Of a DNA stretch of 64,000 nucleotides, positions 1 through 8,705 are shown in pieces; position 1 is the first letter of the stretch, and each line of letters starts with the position of its first letter. The stretch is from Hoeflea sp. (lineage in GTDB: Bacteria; Pseudomonadota; Alphaproteobacteria; Rhizobiales; Rhizobiaceae), in the NCBI RefSeq assembly GCF_002733955.1, contig NZ_NVXQ01000007.1, forward strand, positions 163,385 to 227,384, given 5' to 3'. The notes beneath the pieces were generated by a model. That model was given only the letters and a program-made list of their open reading frames with translations, was not told where the DNA came from and made no database searches. The position numbers and the translations under genes were made by a program.

Positions 1-563
1 CGCTGGCGATGTGCATCTTCCTGATGGTGTTTGCCTACTTCATCTTCTTCATGCCGAACTTCCTCGGCCATGCAGACAACTACATCCCGGCTGATCCGCT
101 GAAGACCCCGGCGCATATCGTCCCGGAATGGTACTTCCTGCCATTCTACGCCATCCTGCGCGCCATCACCTTCAACATCGGACCGATCGACTCCAAGCTT
201 GGCGGCGTGCTGGCCATGTTCGGCTCCATCGCGGTGCTGTTCGTGCTGCCGTGGCTCGACACCTCGAAGGTTCGTTCCGCGGTCTACCGGCCCTGGTACA
301 AGCTGTTCTTCTGGATCTTCGTGGCCAATGCGATCTTCCTCGGCTGGCTTGGCGCCAAGCCTGCGGAAGGCGCCTACACCACCATGGCCCAGATCGCGAC
401 TCTGTATTACTTCGGCTTCTTCCTGGTCATCCTGCCGGTGCTGGGGCTGATTGAAACGCCCAAGCGTCTGCCGAACTCCATCACCGAAGCCGTGCTCGCC
501 AAAAAGGGCGGCAATGGCGGGGCTGCGACATCCGCGGCTGCGTCACCAGAAACCCGCGGCTGA
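1..563 (+). CDS. petB: cytochrome b of the bc1 complex, C-terminal part
   Basis: The gene enters from the left edge, so only about 186 C-terminal residues are present. Cytochrome b is the membrane subunit of ubiquinol:cytochrome c reductase that carries the quinol oxidation and reduction sites. The fragment shows the PEWY quinol-oxidation motif ([13 protein letters not shown]) after a conserved [10 protein letters not shown] segment, then three hydrophobic helices. The haem-ligand helices lie outside the window. The end is a low-complexity Gly/Ala tail, variable in this family. Cytochrome c1 follows after 26 bases on the same strand, the usual petABC order. Identity is secure; only the left boundary is artificial. 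Confidence 0.95.
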   Translation, partial: LAMCIFLMVFAYFIFFMPNFLGHADNYIPADPLKTPAHIVPEWYFLPFYAILRAITFNIGPIDSKLGGVLAMFGSIAVLFVLPWLDTSKVRSAVYRPWYKLFFWIFVANAIFLGWLGAKPAEGAYTTMAQIATLYYFGFFLVILPVLGLIETPKRLPNSITEAVLAKKGGNGGAATSAAASPETRG

Positions 564-589
564 GCGGCGCGACGGAAAGGATCTTAAAT

Positions 590-1441
590 ATGAAAAAGCT
601 TCTTGCTAGCATCGTTCCGCTCGCCTTGACCGCCATGATCGGCGTTGCCCCGGCTTTCGCCGCGGAAGAGGAAGGCGGCACCCCGCATTACCCGATCAAG
701 CCTCTCAAGGAGGTTGACTGGTCTTTTGCAGGTCCGTTCGGAACCTATGACAAGGGTCAGCTGCAGCGCGGCCTCAAGATCTATGTGGAAGCCTGTTCGG
801 CCTGTCACTCGATGAACCTGGTTGCGTTCCGCACGCTTGAAGACCTCGGATATTCCGAGGATCAGCTCAAGACGCTGGCCGCGAACTACGAAGTCGAAGA
901 CGGTCCCAACGGCGAAGGCGAAATGTTCACCAGGACTGCCGTCCTGTCAGACTACTTCCCCTCACCGTTCCCGAACCAGGAAGCGGCGGCTTACGCCAAC
1001 AATGGTGCGGCACCGCCGGACTTCTCGCTGCTGGCCAAGGCGCGTTATGTCGAGCGCGGTTTCCCGCAGTTCATCTTCGACATCTTCACTGGCTACAACG
1101 AGAGCGGCCCGAATTACATCTATTCGCTGCTGACCGGTTACCAGGAGCCGCCTGCGGGTGTCGAGATTCCGGAAGGGACCTACTACAACCCGTATTTCAT
1201 CGCCGGCCCGGCCCTGGCAATGGCGCCGCCGCTGTCTGACGAACTCATCACCTATGACGATGAGGCACCCGAGACAGTCGAGCAGTATGCCAAGGACGTT
1301 GCTGCGTTCATGATGTGGGCGGCTGAACCGCACATGGAAGAACGCAAGCACACCGGCTTCATGGTCATCATCTTCCTGGCGATCTTCGCGTCGCTGATGT
1401 TCCTGACCAAGAAGTCCGTGTTCGCCAGCAAGGAACACTGA
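590..1441 (+). CDS. petC: cytochrome c1 of the bc1 complex
   Basis: Membrane-anchored c-type cytochrome that passes electrons from the Rieske protein to soluble cytochrome c. It has 283 residues with a Sec signal peptide (about 1-24, ending AFA/AEEE), a CSACH haem-binding motif at 69-73, the axial methionine in ALAMAPPL (about M211) and one C-terminal membrane anchor (about 256-274). ATG is preceded by GAAAGGA. It directly follows cytochrome b and is followed by a strong hairpin terminator, so it is the last gene of the bc1 operon. Length and motifs are normal for alphaproteobacteria. Confidence 0.96.
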   Translation: MKKLLASIVPLALTAMIGVAPAFAAEEEGGTPHYPIKPLKEVDWSFAGPFGTYDKGQLQRGLKIYVEACSACHSMNLVAFRTLEDLGYSEDQLKTLAANYEVEDGPNGEGEMFTRTAVLSDYFPSPFPNQEAAAYANNGAAPPDFSLLAKARYVERGFPQFIFDIFTGYNESGPNYIYSLLTGYQEPPAGVEIPEGTYYNPYFIAGPALAMAPPLSDELITYDDEAPETVEQYAKDVAAFMMWAAEPHMEERKHTGFMVIIFLAIFASLMFLTKKSVFASKEH

Positions 1442-1469
1442 TAGCCAGCTTTCAGGACCGAGTTCGATT

Positions 1470-1492
1470 ACGCCGCCTGCGGGCGGCGTTTT
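1470..1492 (+). terminator. terminator of the bc1 operon
   Basis: Perfect 8-bp GC-rich stem (ACGCCGCC at 1470-1477 with GGCGGCGT at 1482-1489), 4-nt loop, then T residues, 29 bases after the cytochrome c1 stop. Confidence 0.85.
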
Positions 1493-1603
1493 CATGTCCG
1501 GGCGGTGGATTTTGATCCGGCCCGGCAGTTCGTGACCTCAACCAATGCGACTTGCGCAGGACCTGAAGCCGGCGCAGATTGAGACATCCAGCCGGGAGAC
1601 ATC

Positions 1604-2146
1604 ATGTCTGATCTTGAAAACGAACTTCGCGAATCGATCCGCACCATCAAGGATTACCCCAAGCCGGGCATCCTGTTTCGCGACATCACCACGCTGCTGG
1701 GCCAGCCGCGGGCGTTTCGGCGTGCGGTCGACGAACTGGTTCATCCCTATGCCGGGCTGCAGGTCTCGAAGATCGCCGGTATCGAAGCGCGCGGCTTTAT
1801 CCTCGGCGGCGCGATGGCGCACCAGCTGTCGGCCGGTTTCGTTCCAATCCGCAAGAAGGGCAAGCTGCCGCACGAGACCGTGCGGGTGGCCTACAGCCTG
1901 GAATACGGGGTCGACGAGATGGAAATGCACCGCGACGCGGTGGTGGAAGGCGAAAGCGTGATCCTGGTCGATGACCTGATCGCCACCGGCGGCACGGCGG
2001 AAGGTGCGGTCAAGCTGTTGCGGCAGATGGGTGCCAACATTGTCGCGGCCTGTTTCGTGATCGATCTGCCGGATCTGGGCGGGCGCAAGAAGCTCGAAGA
2101 TCTCGGGGTGCAGGTGCGTACCCTGGTGTCCTACGAAGGCCACTGA
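1604..2146 (+). CDS. apt: adenine phosphoribosyltransferase
   Basis: Purine salvage enzyme that makes AMP from adenine and PRPP in the cytoplasm. The 180-residue length is typical. It carries the PRPP-binding loop [14 protein letters not shown] at about 119-132, and the family N-terminal segment [13 protein letters not shown] at about 17-29 is intact. The ATG has a GGGAGAC sequence upstream. It is monocistronic, between the bc1 terminator and its own terminator, and convergent with the MaoC pair. Confidence 0.95.
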   Translation: MSDLENELRESIRTIKDYPKPGILFRDITTLLGQPRAFRRAVDELVHPYAGLQVSKIAGIEARGFILGGAMAHQLSAGFVPIRKKGKLPHETVRVAYSLEYGVDEMEMHRDAVVEGESVILVDDLIATGGTAEGAVKLLRQMGANIVAACFVIDLPDLGGRKKLEDLGVQVRTLVSYEGH

Positions 2147-2162
2147 TCAGAAGTGTTCGAAG

Positions 2163-2196
2163 AAAGGGCTGCCCGTTGCCGGTGCAGCCCTTCTTT
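2163..2196 (+). terminator. terminator of apt
   Basis: Stem AAAGGGCTGC / GCAGCCCTT around a loop of about 10 nt, followed by CTTT, just after the apt stop codon and before the convergent MaoC gene. Confidence 0.75.
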
Positions 2197-2200
2197 GTGT

Positions 2201-2692
2201 TCAAGGTGCGGTCTGGTGATTTTCGGGGAACTTGATCAGAGCGGCGGAATCGAAATTCATCACCAGTTCGCCGTCCTTGTTGCGTGCTTCGCAGGTCAAT
2301 TCGAGGATCGACCAGCCGGGGCGTGAATTGAGCGCCCGGGTTCCGCGCACAATGCGGGCATAGGCGAGTTCGTCACCGGCATAGACCGGCTTGAACCAGC
2401 GCAAGTTGCGGAAACCGGGGGAGGGGCCGAACTCGGGCACCGGGCGGCCTTCTTCGATCGCCTTGCGGGTTTCGATCTTGCTGGCTGCGATGTTGAGCTT
2501 CATCCAGACGGATGCAGTGTGCCAGCCGGAAGCACACAGACCGCCAAAAACGCTCTTCTTTGCGGCTTCCGGGTCGACGTGAAAGCGCTGCGGGTCAAAC
2601 TGGCGGGCAAACTCGATGATCGATTCCGCGGTGAAAACATAGGTGCCCAGCTCGCGGCGGGCGCCGGGTTCATATGAGGGGTCAAAGCTCAT
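2201..2692 (-). CDS. MaoC-like hotdog-fold dehydratase (second of a pair)
   Basis: 163-residue single-domain hotdog protein of the MaoC family, which hydrates or dehydrates enoyl-CoA-type thioesters. The family pattern is visible: FTAESIIEFARQFDPQRFHVDPEAAKKSVFGGLCASGWHTASVW, where the D...H and the following GW motif mark the hydratase site, and RN(L)RWFKPVYAGD is the usual later motif. The start overlaps the stop of the upstream MaoC gene by ATGA, so the two are co-translated. A paired MaoC arrangement suggests a heterodimeric hydratase, but that is inference and the substrate is unknown. Confidence 0.85.
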   Translation of the reverse strand: MSFDPSYEPGARRELGTYVFTAESIIEFARQFDPQRFHVDPEAAKKSVFGGLCASGWHTASVWMKLNIAASKIETRKAIEEGRPVPEFGPSPGFRNLRWFKPVYAGDELAYARIVRGTRALNSRPGWSILELTCEARNKDGELVMNFDSAALIKFPENHQTAP

Positions 2693-3162
2693 GTGTCCGC
2701 GCTCCCCGGGTTTCGGAGGCGGATCATCACCGGGTTCTCCGATTCCAGCACCGTCTCGCCGGACTGGTTTCGCAATTCGTGGCGCAAATGCAGGATGCCG
2801 ATGCCGGAGCGGGACTGGGATTCCCGACCGTCGAGGACACGGGTTTCACCGGACAGGACATCGCCAGCGAGCACGGGTTTCTTCCACTTGACGAAGTCGA
2901 CGCCCGGCGCACCTTCGGCAGCGGCGCGCAGCAGATAGGAATCGGCCATCATCCGCATCATCATGGAACAGCTGTGCCATCCCGATGCGGCGAGACCGCC
3001 CAGGATCGACTCCTTGCCGGCCTCGGCATCAAGGTGCATCGGCTGGGCGTCGTACTCCATGGCAAAGGCTATGATTTCATCGGCGGTGACATGTTTCGGA
3101 CCGAGCGGGAACACGGTTCCGGGCGGCATGTCTTCAAAATGGAGAAGATTATCGTCTGGCAT
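2689..3162 (-). CDS. MaoC-like hotdog-fold dehydratase (first of a pair)
   Basis: 157-residue MaoC-family protein, paralogous to the next gene. It shows TADEIIAFAMEYDAQPMHLDAEAGKESILGG and a GWHSCSMMMR segment equivalent to the neighbour's, then VKWKKPVLAGD. I start at the ATG at 3162, because AGGAAG lies about 10 bases upstream and the longer frame would need a TTG at 3183. The 3' end overlaps the downstream MaoC start by four bases. Acyl-CoA or thioester hydratase function is expected from the family; the substrate cannot be read from sequence. Confidence 0.85.
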   Translation of the reverse strand: MPDDNLLHFEDMPPGTVFPLGPKHVTADEIIAFAMEYDAQPMHLDAEAGKESILGGLAASGWHSCSMMMRMMADSYLLRAAAEGAPGVDFVKWKKPVLAGDVLSGETRVLDGRESQSRSGIGILHLRHELRNQSGETVLESENPVMIRLRNPGSADT

Positions 3163-3302
3163 GGAAATGGATCGCTTCCTCAATGTCGAATGGCAAGAAC
3201 CTAGTCGATTTCATTTAGGTGTGAAAGGTTTGCTGCGGCCGACAGCACAAATTGCGCTGCGTCACCAAAACCCACCGGCTGCAGGCCGCGAGCCTGCGCT
3301 GC

Positions 3303-3316
3303 TTGATCCTTGTCAA
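3303..3316 (+). promoter_or_regulatory. FNR/FixK-type box upstream of the DUF2892 gene
   Basis: TTGATCCTTGTCAA fits the FNR/FixK consensus TTGAY-N4-RTCAA exactly. Its centre lies about 76 bases before the DUF2892 start codon, which puts a transcription start near 3351 if the usual -41.5 geometry holds. Activation under low oxygen is an inference. Confidence 0.6.
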
Positions 3317-3385
3317 AGCAGTTCGGCATTTATCTGTTAATCACTATGTATTCGGGCATTGTGTCCGGTCATCGCAACAGGAGTT

Positions 3386-3598
3386 ATGAACATGCTCAAG
3401 AACAATGTTGGCGGTCTCGACCGCGCGGCTCGGGTGATTGCCGGTTTGGTGCTGCTGGGGCTGTTTTTCGCCTATCCGGAAGCGTCATGGCGCTATCTTG
3501 CGCTGATCGGCGTTATCCCGCTGTTCACCGGCCTGTTCGGCACCTGTCCGCTCTACTCGCTGTTCGGCCTGTCGACCTGCCCGGTCAAGAAGGCCTGA
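3386..3598 (+). CDS. DUF2892 (YgaP-like) inner-membrane protein
   Basis: 70-residue protein with two hydrophobic helices and the family layout: NVGGLDRAARVIAG near the N-terminus, then CPLYSLFGLSTC near the C-terminus. The DUF2892 domain is the membrane part of YgaP-type sulfurtransferases; stand-alone copies like this one are of unknown function. The ATG at 3386 is preceded by AGGAG. An FNR-type box lies upstream, suggesting oxygen-responsive expression. The two cysteines in the last 20 residues are a family trait. Confidence 0.85.
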   Translation: MNMLKNNVGGLDRAARVIAGLVLLGLFFAYPEASWRYLALIGVIPLFTGLFGTCPLYSLFGLSTCPVKKA

Positions 3599-3638
3599 CG
3601 CTCCTGTATTGAAGACTATGGCGCAAAGGGCGTTCGGG

Positions 3639-4286
3639 TCATGAGACCGCTCCGGTGGGCAACAGCGTTGCAAAGTGTTCGCTGTGCCCGCCGAGCAGTA
3701 CGAACCAGACATAGGGTACGGCGTAGGCGAGAACGGCAAACAGAAGCAGCGCGCGGACCGGCCGGGCCGTAAAGCGGCGCCAGAGGATGACGATCAGGAC
3801 CAACCCAAGCGCCAGTTCCAGCAGCGAGAAGATATTGCCGTAATGCCGTGGGTCCCAATAGGAGACCGGTGAGACGAAGCGCCACTCGGTCAGCGGCACG
3901 AAATGGGCATGCCCGTCATCGACGTGAAGCGGTAGATCGCCGAGCAGGTGCGTGATCGCAGCCAGCGCGAACAGCAGCAGCACCGATGAGACCGTATCGA
4001 GGCCGGGGTGAGCTTTCGGCAAGGCGATGCCGACCAGCAGGATCGCACCAAACAGCGGCAGCGAGTTCATCCAGTCTATGGCGGTCAGCCAGGGCGGATT
4101 GAAATACCAGGTCGACCAGACTTCCGATTCCGGTGCGCCGACCAGCTTGGACCATGCGAACATCACGAAGATGACGGCATCGGGCAGCAGCGCGCCGGTG
4201 ATCACGGCGGTGTTGCGCAGCCGGTTTTGCCGCCCCGGCCGGGCAAACAGGGCCGAAGCCAGCAAGAGGTGGGTCTGTGTGTTCAT
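3639..4286 (-). CDS. membrane protein resembling YdjM/DUF457 metal-dependent hydrolases
   Basis: 215-residue polytopic membrane protein with about five hydrophobic helices. Features seen are MNTQTHLLLASALF at the start, ALLPDAVIF, and a polar cluster THLLGDLPLHVDDGHAHF followed by YWDPRHYG. The N-terminal TH, the P-D and the His/Asp cluster resemble the membrane-bound metal-dependent hydrolase family (YdjM/DUF457), but I am not certain of the family. The longer frame begins in an unlikely position, and the ATG at 4286 gives the natural TH motif near the N-terminus. It is convergent with the DUF2892 gene. Confidence 0.6.
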   Translation of the reverse strand: MNTQTHLLLASALFARPGRQNRLRNTAVITGALLPDAVIFVMFAWSKLVGAPESEVWSTWYFNPPWLTAIDWMNSLPLFGAILLVGIALPKAHPGLDTVSSVLLLFALAAITHLLGDLPLHVDDGHAHFVPLTEWRFVSPVSYWDPRHYGNIFSLLELALGLVLIVILWRRFTARPVRALLLFAVLAYAVPYVWFVLLGGHSEHFATLLPTGAVS

Positions 4287-4406
4287 TGCCGCAAACCTGC
4301 ACCCTGGAGCGCGCCCGCGCAAGCCGGATCAAATTTCTTCGAGCGAGTTAAATTCTAGGAACCGGGCAGCCATGGGTTTTGCCTGACTGCCAAGTCGTCC
4401 CGGACC

Positions 4407-5510
4407 TCAGGTGTTGAAGCGGAAATGGATCACGTCGCCGTCCTGGACGACGTATTCCTTGCCTTCGTCGCGCGCCTTGCCGGCTTCCTTGGCCGGGACT
4501 TCGCCGCCGAGCGTGATGTAGTCATCATAGGCAATGGTGAAGGCGCGGATGAAGCCGCGTTCGAAATCGGTATGGATGACGCCTGCGGCGCCGGGTGCCT
4601 TGGTGCCGCGCTCGATCGTCCAGGCGCGGGTTTCCTTCGGGCCGACGGTGAAATAGGTGATCAGATCGAGCAGGCTGTAGCCGGCGCGGATGAGCCGGTC
4701 GAGGCCGGCTTCTTCGAGGCCGAGCGCGCCGAGAAACTCTTCCGCTTCCTCGTCGGGCAGCTGTGCCACTTCGGATTCGATGGCTGCGGAAATGACGATG
4801 CTTTCCGCGCCCTGTTCGGCTGCCATCTTGGCAACAGCCTCGGTGTGGGGGTTGCCGTCCACGGCATCGTCTTCCGAGACGTTGCAGACATAAAGCACCG
4901 GGTGCGAGGTCAGCAGGTTGAGGCCCCTGAGAATGGCCAGATCCTCATCGGAAAGATCCTTGAGCATGGTGCGGACAGGCTTGCCGTCCTGCAGCAGTTT
5001 GAGCGAGGCTTCCATCATCGGCAGAACCGTCATCGATTCCTTGTCCTTGGAAGCCGCGCGCTTGCGGGTCTGCTCGGTGCGGCGCTCGAGGCTTTCGAGA
5101 TCCGAGATCATCAGCTCGGTTTCGATGGTGTCGGCGTCACCGACAGGGTCGATCCGGCCCTCGACATGGGTGATGTCGTCATCTTCAAAGCAGCGCAGCA
5201 CGTGAACGATGGCGTCAACTTCGCGGATGTTGGCGAGGAACTTGTTGCCGAGACCTTCGCCCTTGGATGCGCCGCGGACCAGGCCGGCAATGTCAACAAA
5301 GGAAATGCGGGTGGGGATGATTTCCTTCGAGCCGGCCACCGCGGCAAGCTTCTTCAGCCGGGGATCGGGAACGGCCACTTCACCGGTGTTGGGCTCAATG
5401 GTGCAGAACGGGTAGTTCGCTGCCTGCGCGGCGGCGGTGCGTGTCAGTGCATTGAACAGGGTGGACTTGCCGACATTGGGCAGCCCGACGATACCGCATT
5501 TGAAACCCAT
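4407..5510 (-). CDS. ychF: redox-responsive ATPase YchF (OLA1 type)
   Basis: 367 residues, the normal YchF length. The P-loop GLPNVGKS is at about 9-16 and the C-terminal TGS region includes [15 protein letters not shown]. YchF is an Obg-related ATPase that binds ribosomes and affects oxidative-stress responses. The start is the ATG at 5510 (MGFKCGIVG), as in the family; the frame stays open upstream, but only with TTG. In many alphaproteobacteria it lies near pth and rplY, which follow here within 2.5 kb on the same strand. Confidence 0.95.
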   Translation of the reverse strand: MGFKCGIVGLPNVGKSTLFNALTRTAAAQAANYPFCTIEPNTGEVAVPDPRLKKLAAVAGSKEIIPTRISFVDIAGLVRGASKGEGLGNKFLANIREVDAIVHVLRCFEDDDITHVEGRIDPVGDADTIETELMISDLESLERRTEQTRKRAASKDKESMTVLPMMEASLKLLQDGKPVRTMLKDLSDEDLAILRGLNLLTSHPVLYVCNVSEDDAVDGNPHTEAVAKMAAEQGAESIVISAAIESEVAQLPDEEAEEFLGALGLEEAGLDRLIRAGYSLLDLITYFTVGPKETRAWTIERGTKAPGAAGVIHTDFERGFIRAFTIAYDDYITLGGEVPAKEAGKARDEGKEYVVQDGDVIHFRFNT

Positions 5511-5662
5511 GGATTTGCTCGTCTCGTGTCTGAAAGGGGAGTTGCCGCTGGCTATGCGGGAAAGGGCCGTCAGGGTCAAGCCCCGCGGCCTCGTGAGCGG
5601 TCAACCGGGCTGTAAGGTTTATGTGCGACAAGGGGGGTAAGATCGTAGCGGGAGTGCCCGAA

Positions 5663-6037
5663 ATGGAAACCGAGCTTGCCACCTGGCATTTCGTCGCCGC
5701 CGGCATCATCTTCGCGCTGCTGGGGGCGCTGGCGCATGTCTGCCGGGCGGTGTTCAACGTGTTTCCCGACAAGCTTTCGGACACGCCCGCGGTCAATATC
5801 CTGGTTTCCAGCGATTACGGCTGGGCCGACTATTTCTGGGGAGCCGATTTCGACGATGCCGGGTACTACCGACTCGACAGTCTCAAGAACCTGCGGCTGT
5901 CGGTCATGTCCACGGTGTTGGGCGGGCTCGCGGCGATGCTCTTTGTCGACGGTGCCGGGCTGGGCATCGCGCAGCTGATCGAAGCAGGCGCTGGGGCGTT
6001 TGCCGATCTGTTCTGGCAGCGCATCGCCGAGCTTTGA
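5663..6037 (+). CDS. hypothetical membrane protein
   Basis: 124-residue protein that I do not recognise. It has two hydrophobic segments (about 7-27 and 87-110) separated by a polar stretch rich in Asp, Trp and Tyr (DYGWADYFWGADFDDAGYYRLDS). The start at 5663 is preceded by GGGAG with 8-base spacing; an in-frame ATG at 5621 would add 14 residues without a better ribosome site. It stands alone between two minus-strand genes and is convergent with the YHS gene, 6 bases apart. Confidence 0.6.
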   Translation: METELATWHFVAAGIIFALLGALAHVCRAVFNVFPDKLSDTPAVNILVSSDYGWADYFWGADFDDAGYYRLDSLKNLRLSVMSTVLGGLAAMLFVDGAGLGIAQLIEAGAGAFADLFWQRIAEL

Positions 6038-6043
6038 GACGAC

Positions 6044-6499
6044 CTACTGTGTCGACCAGTAGGCGTCGGCCTTGGTTATGTAGTTGCCCCGCTCCTGGTT
6101 CCAGCGCTCGCGCACATCGGCATTGTAATTGAGGTAAAGCTTGCCGTCGGCGATGGTGAACTGATCCGGTTCGACCGAAGCATTGTAGCCTTGCGACGCG
6201 CCATAGGCGCAGTAGCCGCCATATTGCGGCACGTATTGACCAGGATTGGCCTCGAAGGCCGTCTTGTGTTCGTCAGAGGCGAACTGATAGGTGGCGCCGT
6301 CATGGGAGGCAGTGATATCAGGATTGCCGGGGACAGCCTTGTTTTCGGTAAAATAGGCGACCGGATCGTAGCCCTGAATGGCGATGCCGTGGAAGCTCAG
6401 GTTCTGGTCGGCGGCCAGCGTCTGGCCGGACAAGGCCAAACTCGCGAAGACGGCGGCAAGAGCAGCGATTGCATTTCGGAACAGGATGGCAATGGGCAT
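6044..6499 (-). CDS. secreted YHS-domain protein
   Basis: 151 residues with a Sec signal peptide (about 1-29, ending TLAA). The mature part has the YHS-like pattern GIAIQGYDPVAYFTENKAVPGN, then a Y-F segment (ATYQFASDEHKTAFEANPGQYVPQYGGYCAYG) and an Asp/Asn-rich end with NYNADVRERW. YHS domains are small, metal-associated modules; periplasmic versions of this type are common in Rhizobiales and uncharacterised. ATG start and length are ordinary. Confidence 0.8.
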   Translation of the reverse strand: MPIAILFRNAIAALAAVFASLALSGQTLAADQNLSFHGIAIQGYDPVAYFTENKAVPGNPDITASHDGATYQFASDEHKTAFEANPGQYVPQYGGYCAYGASQGYNASVEPDQFTIADGKLYLNYNADVRERWNQERGNYITKADAYWSTQ

Positions 6500-6616
6500 G
6501 ATCTGGCCTCTCTGGTCTCAAGAAGATCTACGACATCATGCGGTGATGCTAGCCGACAACGCCGTTCACCGGCCAATGACGATGGCGTGAGCGGAGGAGC
6601 TGGCTCTGACGGGCTC

Positions 6617-7078
6617 TCACACCCCCGATGGGCGTCGGATCTGGAATCCGGTCTTGTTCTGGACAAAGCCGCAATTGCGATAGAAATCGAGCGTTTCCGG
6701 ATCGGTCGAGCCGCTGAGCAGCATCACTTTGTAGCAATCAGCCTTCCAGGCAATCTCGAAACCGTGCTGGATCAGCGCACCGGCATAGCCGCGCTTGCGG
6801 TGAGCCTTTGCGGTGACGACATTTTCCATCAGGCCATAGGGCGCGCCGCCGCGGGTTAGGTTGGGAATGACGATGAGCGTGATGGTGGCCACGGCAAGCT
6901 GATCCACCGTCGCGATCAGAAGCTTCATTCCCGGATGCGCAAGGATTTGATCCATGTGCGGGCTTGCGCTCCCAAGCGTGAGCACGGGGTCGTCGGGTTG
7001 CAGTTCGCGATAGAGGTCGAGCAGTTGCGGCAGGTCGCTCTTGCCGGCAGCGCGGATGGTCAAGCTGCCGGTGTCCAC
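6617..7078 (-). CDS. GNAT-family N-acetyltransferase
   Basis: 153 residues with the acetyl-CoA-binding motif VVTAKAHRKRGYAGALI (about 90-106) and the C-terminal FYRNCGFVQNKTGF of GNAT enzymes. It starts with GTG five bases after the pth stop codon, with AAGGA upstream, so it is the third gene of the rplY-pth operon. The substrate is unknown. A fixed place behind pth suggests a translation-linked role at most by association. Confidence 0.85.
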   Translation of the reverse strand: MDTGSLTIRAAGKSDLPQLLDLYRELQPDDPVLTLGSASPHMDQILAHPGMKLLIATVDQLAVATITLIVIPNLTRGGAPYGLMENVVTAKAHRKRGYAGALIQHGFEIAWKADCYKVMLLSGSTDPETLDFYRNCGFVQNKTGFQIRRPSGV

Positions 7079-7083
7079 GGGGC

Positions 7084-7827
7084 CTAGTCCTTGTTGCCGA
7101 ACAGCTTCTTCAGCATCTCGGCCATCGGGCCTGAGGCCGGGACGCTCGGCTTGCCCTGACGCGCCTGATGGATGTGCGAGTTGCCGGATGGCTTTTTGGC
7201 CGTGGCCGGTTTGGCGGGGGCCTTAGCTGGCTCACGGGCGGGCTTGGCAGGTGCATTGGCCTGTCCGGTGGCGAGCGCGATCTTGTTGAGAAAGCCTGCG
7301 TCGTCGCCCTTGGCGATCAGCTCGGCATTGTCGGCGATGGCGTCGAGCAAGGGCTGCAGCCAGTCCTGATCAGCCTTGGAGAAATCGCCCAGCACATGCG
7401 GGTTGACGCGATCCTTGTGGCCGGGATGGCCGATGCCGACGCGAAGGCGCTTGTAATCCTTGCCACAATGGGCGTCGATGGATTTGAGGCCGTTGTGACC
7501 GCCATTGCCGCCACCGGTCTTGAGCTTGAGCTTGCCCGGCGCAATGTCCAGCTCGTCATGGATGACGATGATATCGGCAGGCTTGAGCTTGTAGAACCGC
7601 ATGGCTTCGCCGACGCTGTCGCCTGACAGGTTCATGAAGGTCATGGGCTTGATGATGAGTGTCTTTTCGCCGGCCAGCGTGCCTTCGGCGATCTCGGCCC
7701 GGAATTTCTTCGAAAACCCGGAAAACGAATGGCGGCGGGCAATTGCGTCCGCCGCCATAAATCCGACATTGTGCCGGTTCCTGGCGTATTGAGATCCGGG
7801 GTTTCCAAGGCCTACAATCAGCAACAT
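7084..7827 (-). CDS. pth: peptidyl-tRNA hydrolase
   Basis: Frees tRNA from prematurely released peptidyl-tRNA. The core (about 1-190) has [21 protein letters not shown] with the catalytic histidine at H19, the HDELDI motif (about 90-95) and [12 protein letters not shown]. After about residue 190 there is a 55-residue low-complexity tail rich in Ala, Pro and Lys, longer than the roughly 190-residue E. coli enzyme; such tails are common in Rhizobiales. It lies 34 bases after rplY on the same strand. Confidence 0.96.
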   Translation of the reverse strand: MLLIVGLGNPGSQYARNRHNVGFMAADAIARRHSFSGFSKKFRAEIAEGTLAGEKTLIIKPMTFMNLSGDSVGEAMRFYKLKPADIIVIHDELDIAPGKLKLKTGGGNGGHNGLKSIDAHCGKDYKRLRVGIGHPGHKDRVNPHVLGDFSKADQDWLQPLLDAIADNAELIAKGDDAGFLNKIALATGQANAPAKPAREPAKAPAKPATAKKPSGNSHIHQARQGKPSVPASGPMAEMLKKLFGNKD

Positions 7828-7860
7828 GGATCCTGTTCCTCAATAACGAGCCAGGACAGC

Positions 7861-8505
7861 TTATTCTTCGCTGTCGCCTTCGGCTGCTTCGTCTGCAGCT
7901 TCGTCGTCGCCAGCGGCATTGTCGTCGCTCTTCAGGCCAGCAGGCGATGCGATGGTGGCGATGGTGAAGTCGCGATCGGTGATCGTCGGCTCAACGCCCT
8001 CAGGCAGCGAGACGTGCGAGATGTGAATGCCGGCGCCGAGTTCCAGACCGGTAAGATCGATGGTGATCGCATCCGGAATGGCGTTGGCCGGGCAGTTGCA
8101 CTCGACGGTGTGACGCACGACGTTGAGAACGCCGCCGCGCTTGAGGCCGGGAGACTTCTCTTCGTTCTCGAAGTGAACCGGGATTTCAACGGTCACCTGG
8201 GTGTTCTTCGACACGCGCAGGAAGTCGACGTGCATCAGGAAGTCACGGACGGGATCAAGCTGATAGTCCTTCGGCAGCACGGAGTGCTTCTTGCCGTCGA
8301 CTTCGATCGTCACGAGGGTGGTCATGAAACCGCCGTCGTGGATCTTCTTGGTCACATCCTTGCGCGAGAGCGCGATGGAAACGGGGGCTTTGTTGTCACC
8401 GTAGATGACAGCAGGAATCAAACCGTTGCGGCGAAGTTCACGGGCGGACCCCTTACCAACCTGTGCGCGCGCCTCGGCCTTCAGCTCATATGCAGCATTG
8501 CTCAT
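7861..8505 (-). CDS. rplY: ribosomal protein bL25, Ctc/TL5 long form
   Basis: 214-residue 5S rRNA-binding protein of the large ribosomal subunit in its long (general stress protein Ctc) form. The N-terminal L25 domain (about 1-95: [30 protein letters not shown]) is followed by the TL5 beta domain with [10 protein letters not shown] and an acidic tail. The ATG at 8505 has AAAGG upstream; the open frame continues above it but is not conserved-looking. It heads the rplY-pth-GNAT operon. A good promoter and a terminator-like hairpin lie in the 137-base leader. Confidence 0.95.
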   Translation of the reverse strand: MSNAAYELKAEARAQVGKGSARELRRNGLIPAVIYGDNKAPVSIALSRKDVTKKIHDGGFMTTLVTIEVDGKKHSVLPKDYQLDPVRDFLMHVDFLRVSKNTQVTVEIPVHFENEEKSPGLKRGGVLNVVRHTVECNCPANAIPDAITIDLTGLELGAGIHISHVSLPEGVEPTITDRDFTIATIASPAGLKSDDNAAGDDEAADEAAEGDSEE

Positions 8506-8576
8506 GGCATAACCTTTCGAGGTTCTAAATGGGGCTGCTTTCCGGTCACCGGTTTGTGCCGGTCCCAAAAAACATC

Positions 8577-8608
8577 AAGCGCCGTCCCAATCAAGAATGA
8601 CGGCGCTT
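8577..8608 (-). promoter_or_regulatory. attenuator-like hairpin in the rplY leader
   Basis: A perfect 10-bp inverted repeat (AAGCGCCGTC at 8577-8586 with GACGGCGCTT at 8599-8608). Read on the minus strand it is followed five bases later by six T residues. It lies between the predicted rplY promoter and the rplY start, so it may end transcription early or form a ribosomal-protein leader. Confidence 0.5.
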
Positions 8609-8648
8609 CATCCGTGTTGCCTCCAAGGGTGTCTGCACGGACGTGGCC

Positions 8649-8677
8649 GCTATAGCCGAGCAACCGCATGATTGCAA
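8649..8677 (-). promoter_or_regulatory. sigma-70-type promoter of rplY
   Basis: On the minus strand, -35 TTGCAA (8677-8672) and -10 TATAGC (8654-8649) are separated by exactly 17 bases. The predicted transcription start is near 8642, giving a leader of about 137 nt. Confidence 0.6.
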
Positions 8678-8705
8678 GGCTTGGCGGGGTGGAAGCTCAT
8701 CCCTG

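Noticed and set aside
4425..5615. 396-codon open frame opposite ychF
   Set aside because: Antisense shadow of a clearly recognised gene; no domain visible.
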